NCBI GenBank assembly: GCA_964351195.1
Contig: CAYGNI010000036.1
Coordinates: 1-16,825, forward strand
Direction of reading: 5' to 3'
Length of the DNA: 16,825 nt
From: TMED27 sp964351195
GTDB taxonomy: Bacteria; Pseudomonadota; Alphaproteobacteria; Micavibrionales; Micavibrionaceae
A program made the translations under genes and the position numbers. Below, piece after piece: positions 15,001 to 16,825 of the stretch (position 1 is the first letter of the stretch; each line of letters begins with the position of its first letter). Below the pieces are notes generated by a model that saw only the letters and a program-made list of their open reading frames with translations, did no database searches and was not told the origin of the DNA.

Positions 15001-15562
15001 CAGCTTTCAACCGCAACTCCGCCTCATGACGGCGTGCATAGAGCCCCGAGATCCCCGCCGATTCTTCCAAAATCAAGCGGCGCTCTAAAGGCTTGGAATT
15101 GATGATCTTCGCAACTTGCCCCTGAGACACCAGGGCAGGGGAGTTCGCCCCGCTCACCGTATCGGCAAACAACATCTGCACATCACGTGCACGCATGTTT
15201 TTGCCGTTGATTTTGTAATTAGAACCGCGGTCGCGCTCAATACGGCGAATTACTTCTATCTCATCCGTGCCGTTATACGCCGCAGGCGCAGAGCGCGTGT
15301 CATTATTTAACAGCAAGGCGACCTCGGCGATATTACGCGCTGAACGCTTATCCGTGCCGTTGAAGATCACATCTTCCATCCCGCCGCCACGCATGCGTTT
15401 GGCCGAGTTTTCGCCCATCACCCATCGCAGCGCCTCAACAAGATTCGATTTCCCGCAACCATTTGGACCAACAATACCATTCAAGCCCGGACCGATTTCA
15501 AGCTCGGTACGGTCTACAAATGATTTAAATCCATTAATACGCAGTCGGTCGAATTGAAGCAT
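12071..15562 (-). CDS. smc: Chromosome segregation protein SMC
   Basis: The 1163-residue product is a full-length bacterial condensin subunit. The N-terminal ATPase half has Walker A GPNGCGKS (32-39). Two long coiled-coil arms (about 170-505 and 625-950) flank a hinge (about 510-625, including GQSLVSRDGSYWRWDGY at 604-620). The C-terminal half has the signature LSGGEQ (1061-1066), Walker B ICVLDEID (1085-1092) and a switch histidine region ITHHRLSM. SMC dimers compact and segregate the chromosome, with ScpA and ScpB elsewhere. The start is fixed by the conserved MLQFDRLRINGFKSF; the ATG directly follows the TAG of the DsbA-like gene (TAGATG). atpI follows after five bases. Confidence 0.98.
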   Translation of the reverse strand: MLQFDRLRINGFKSFVDRTELEIGPGLNGIVGPNGCGKSNLVEALRWVMGENSAKRMRGGGMEDVIFNGTDKRSARNIAEVALLLNNDTRSAPAAYNGTDEIEVIRRIERDRGSNYKINGKNMRARDVQMLFADTVSGANSPALVSQGQVAKIINSKPLERRLILEESAGISGLYARRHEAELRLKAADTNLVRIEDILGSMEGRLGGLKRQARQAGRYRNISTQIRQLEILLAYMEWQALHDKTQVTRKAFDEAESHVAEHLAAVTQLTKTQNTQSEDLPNLRRKEAEMAATLQTQRLVLQRLEDEAGRREQLLQESKDQLTQAQTDMAHEEQSLVESSGLLERLEEEHKKIIAEQDQESGKLEQKNAAKEELEAKVLRLEEQYNALMQSTAQAKAQREAAEQRFESNTKRLESVRGRIANAQEELKAAQANNKDAQKDADLKALVDSLEAKLVTLKQNAHDNQSAIEAADKSVSEAREALNALENRKSEFDTEVSMLQDFLEDDSQDKSPPVLNDVKPDSGFEKALSRALGDSLMASLERDANAMWLPVSRSKDKLPALPKGCEVLLPYVKAPKALEIALSQIGVVEDDNQGEALLDKLQPGQSLVSRDGSYWRWDGYAIKSTAKDRHSQHLEQKNKLHELLKQRPNIEKLVDGARKDLEKALKKQEELTGKRSQISEDIRVNDSELSVKRSEWTNLRETQARIESEITRLEQVLQMAKDDEAELVAAIADDEKAIALLNENSDSDKTERLDELRASLLEARESLSNAVRAYDIYVQQQNTRKARLNAIGDERVSLQNRSIRSRERIKQLTARQDDLTDKVEALTSQPRDTQKQQEELLSKISSIESARNDAAEALAERENEVAETTKALKEAEAALSTARESRASAQATLSAIQEQIEGMEASIEEKFEMKPQELPQHSAIDMDKDLGDLDSLRGKKEKLIRERDMIGPVNLQADDEAQVLEKEVTTLIHERNDLMEAIAELRSGINKINAEARERLLGAFEHVNAHFQRLFVQLFGGGKAHLALVDDEEVQAKDPLGAGLEIFAQPPGKSLQSLSLLSGGEQTLASIALIFAMFLTNPSPICVLDEIDAPLDDANVDRVCDLLEEIAERGETRFLIITHHRLSMARMDRLYGVTMSEKGVSQLVSVDLQQSFDFLDEAA

Positions 15563-16342
15563 CTATTGGGAATTTTCCTCTGCTGCTGGAGGAGGAGCAC
15601 CTTCGGCTGGAGCCTCTTCAGGTGGTTTAGGATCAACTGCATTTTTGATCGCTGCATCAAATTCTGCGAATGGCAGCGCACCCTCTATAAGCACCTCATT
15701 ATTCACAACAAAACTTGGCGTGGACGCAATATTCCACTGTGATTGGGCCGAACGAACGCGGGCCAAAATTCCTTCTTGCAGCTCTTTACTGTTCAAACAC
15801 GCCTTGAATTGCTCATCGTTCAAACCTTTTTCCGCAGCCTTCGTTTTCAGGTAATTCATATACCCGACATCATACGCCCATTCAGACTGCGTGTTAAAAA
15901 GCATACTCACGAAATCAAAATACTGATCCTCAGGCAAGCAGCGCGCCACCATTGAGGCGTGCAACGCAGGAGCATTTAAAGGAAAGTCCGAAAACACCAG
16001 ATAAGCCTTACCGGTATCAATCCAGGCTTCTTTAAAAGACTTAAATGTTTTCAGATGAAACTGCCCGCAATGCCCACAGGTGAAAGATGCATGCTCGCTG
16101 ATTTTCACCGGCGCATCTGGATTTCCCAAAATTCTATCCTTCAAAGCTGCATCAACATCAATATTCACCACTGTGATGTCATCGCTCTCGTCTACCGTAA
16201 CAACCTCTTCGCTACTCACATTGGCGGTCTCAGTTGATAGCGACTCATCTTGCATCTGATGCGTGAAATAAAACGCGAGTGCTGTCAAAACCACAGCCAC
16301 AACGATCAGAACAAGAACAACGGAAGAATTCTTTTTAGCCAT
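15563..16342 (-). CDS. Membrane-anchored DsbA-like thiol:disulfide oxidoreductase
   Basis: The 259-residue product begins MAKKNSS and a hydrophobic helix (about 8-27) that may be a signal anchor. A polar linker follows, then a thioredoxin fold of the DsbA type with active site FTCGHCGQF (Cys89 and Cys92), SDFPLN, a helical insertion and the cis-proline loop STPSF (Pro209). It ends in a Pro/Glu/Ala-rich tail. Two further cysteines (135 and 182) lie in the helical part. It likely oxidises or isomerises periplasmic thiols; the fold alone does not fix the direction. The ATG at 16342 has GAGG six bases upstream; a GTG at 16378 would add 12 residues before the charged signal start and is less likely. 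A DsbA-like gene before smc is common in alphaproteobacteria. Confidence 0.9.
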   Translation of the reverse strand: MAKKNSSVVLVLIVVAVVLTALAFYFTHQMQDESLSTETANVSSEEVVTVDESDDITVVNIDVDAALKDRILGNPDAPVKISEHASFTCGHCGQFHLKTFKSFKEAWIDTGKAYLVFSDFPLNAPALHASMVARCLPEDQYFDFVSMLFNTQSEWAYDVGYMNYLKTKAAEKGLNDEQFKACLNSKELQEGILARVRSAQSQWNIASTPSFVVNNEVLIEGALPFAEFDAAIKNAVDPKPPEEAPAEGAPPPAAEENSQ

Positions 16343-16424
16343 AAAAACCTCAAAAATTTCGGAAACTATGACCCACACTCACATTCCGAGCATGTTTTGT
16401 CAAACATTTAGGGGTTTAAAAGCA

Positions 16425-16825
16425 TCAATTTTGGGGATCAATGAAATTGAGGATATCTTCCGCACTTGGATCAACAAGATCTTCACCATAAATATGGTCT
16501 GTTTTTTGATTTTGCTTTTGCGCGGTATTTGGCACAGGTAAAACAACCACAGGCTTCTCCCGCACACCCTTCTCATAATCCCTTTTGATTTTCTCAGCCT
16601 GAGCCTTAGACATCGAAAATTTGGCAGGGCGATGCGGCGGGAGAGGGGGCGCAGAGTTTTCCTGCTCCTGAGGAACAATAATCTTACTCAGGTTTTCCTG
16701 ATCGATCGGATCGCGATACCCCACAGAGTCCCTGATCTCCGCATCGTCATACCCTTGCGTTTCAAACATAGGCGGAGGCGTATAACCGTGAAGGCCCGCT
16801 AGCGTATCTTGCGCGACTGCAGGCG
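16425..16825 (-). CDS. Unrecognised protein, C-terminal part (5' end outside window)
   Basis: The frame is open to the right edge, so the start is not seen. An ATG at 16769 (114 residues) is probably internal, because the upstream codons (AQDTLAGLHGYTPPP) read on in the same style. The visible 133 residues are polar, rich in Pro, Glu, Asp, Gln and Lys, with a basic patch (RPAKFSMSKAQAEKIKRDYEKG) between acidic ends and no membrane segment or cysteine. This looks like a disordered tail rather than a folded enzyme. I do not recognise the family. A DciA-like (DUF721) gene is often found upstream of dsbA-smc, but this sequence does not resemble that domain. The 82-base gap to the DsbA-like gene has no clear terminator. 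Confidence 0.65.
   Translation of the reverse strand, partial: PAVAQDTLAGLHGYTPPPMFETQGYDDAEIRDSVGYRDPIDQENLSKIIVPQEQENSAPPLPPHRPAKFSMSKAQAEKIKRDYEKGVREKPVVVLPVPNTAQKQNQKTDHIYGEDLVDPSAEDILNFIDPQN

Noticed and set aside
16398..16403. Perfect TTGACA on the minus strand before the DsbA-like gene
   Set aside because: No acceptable -10 box lies 16-18 bases downstream; the nearest TATA-like sequence is too far away. It also falls in a small AT-rich inverted repeat, so I do not call a promoter.

Overview
The window looks like a chromosomal housekeeping region of an alphaproteobacterium. The evidence is the split ATP synthase (an Fo-only cluster atpI-atpB-atpE-atpF'-atpF with both b and b' subunits and no F1 genes beside it), the run proA-nadD-rsfS-rlmH followed by an EnvC-like protein, CtpA, a YibQ-type protein and RppH, and a DsbA-like protein directly before smc. 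Base composition looks balanced rather than GC-rich. I cannot name the genus; a Rhodospirillales- or Micavibrio-like lineage is a guess.

Layout. At the left edge, on the plus strand, lie the 3' part of tolA and a complete tolB (cell-envelope Tol system). They converge, with a 15-base 3' overlap, on a long minus-strand array that fills the rest of the window. Read in transcription order from the right, this array is: an unrecognised protein (cut by the window edge), a membrane-anchored DsbA-like thiol oxidoreductase, smc, atpI, atpB, atpE, atpF', atpF, proA, nadD, then a 257-base gap, then rsfS, rlmH, envC-like, ctpA, yibQ-like, rppH. Many joints are tight: dsbA-smc abut (TAGATG), smc-atpI are 5 bases apart, ctpA-yibQ overlap by 8 bases, and rlmH-envC are 2 bases apart. 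This suggests a few long operons.

The nadD-rsfS gap is the most interesting part. It carries a near-consensus sigma-70 promoter (TTGTCA, 17 bases, TATAAT), a leader of about 135 nt with several complementary segments, and an intrinsic-terminator-like hairpin with six Ts. About 40 bases further on is a perfect AAGGAG ribosome binding site for rsfS, whose reading frame has no ATG or GTG start. Either a small RNA gene sits here, or the rsfS-rlmH-envC-ctpA operon is controlled by attenuation. The rsfS start may be AUU, or a one-base homopolymer indel may hide an ATG.

Functional themes. The envelope genes (tolA/tolB; envC-like, ctpA, yibQ-like) concern outer-membrane constriction and peptidoglycan remodelling. 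In this set EnvC and the YibQ-like protein both lack the catalytic residues of their enzyme families, while CtpA keeps its Ser-Lys dyad. The ribosome genes rsfS and rlmH, and rppH (mRNA 5'-end processing), concern translation and RNA turnover. nadD and proA are biosynthetic. The Fo genes encode the proton channel. smc is the chromosome condensin.

A two-hairpin palindromic repeat (REP-like) lies inside the 5' coding end of the envC-like gene, in frame. I found no tRNA, rRNA, CRISPR, insertion sequence or phage gene, and no gene-free stretch over 300 bases.
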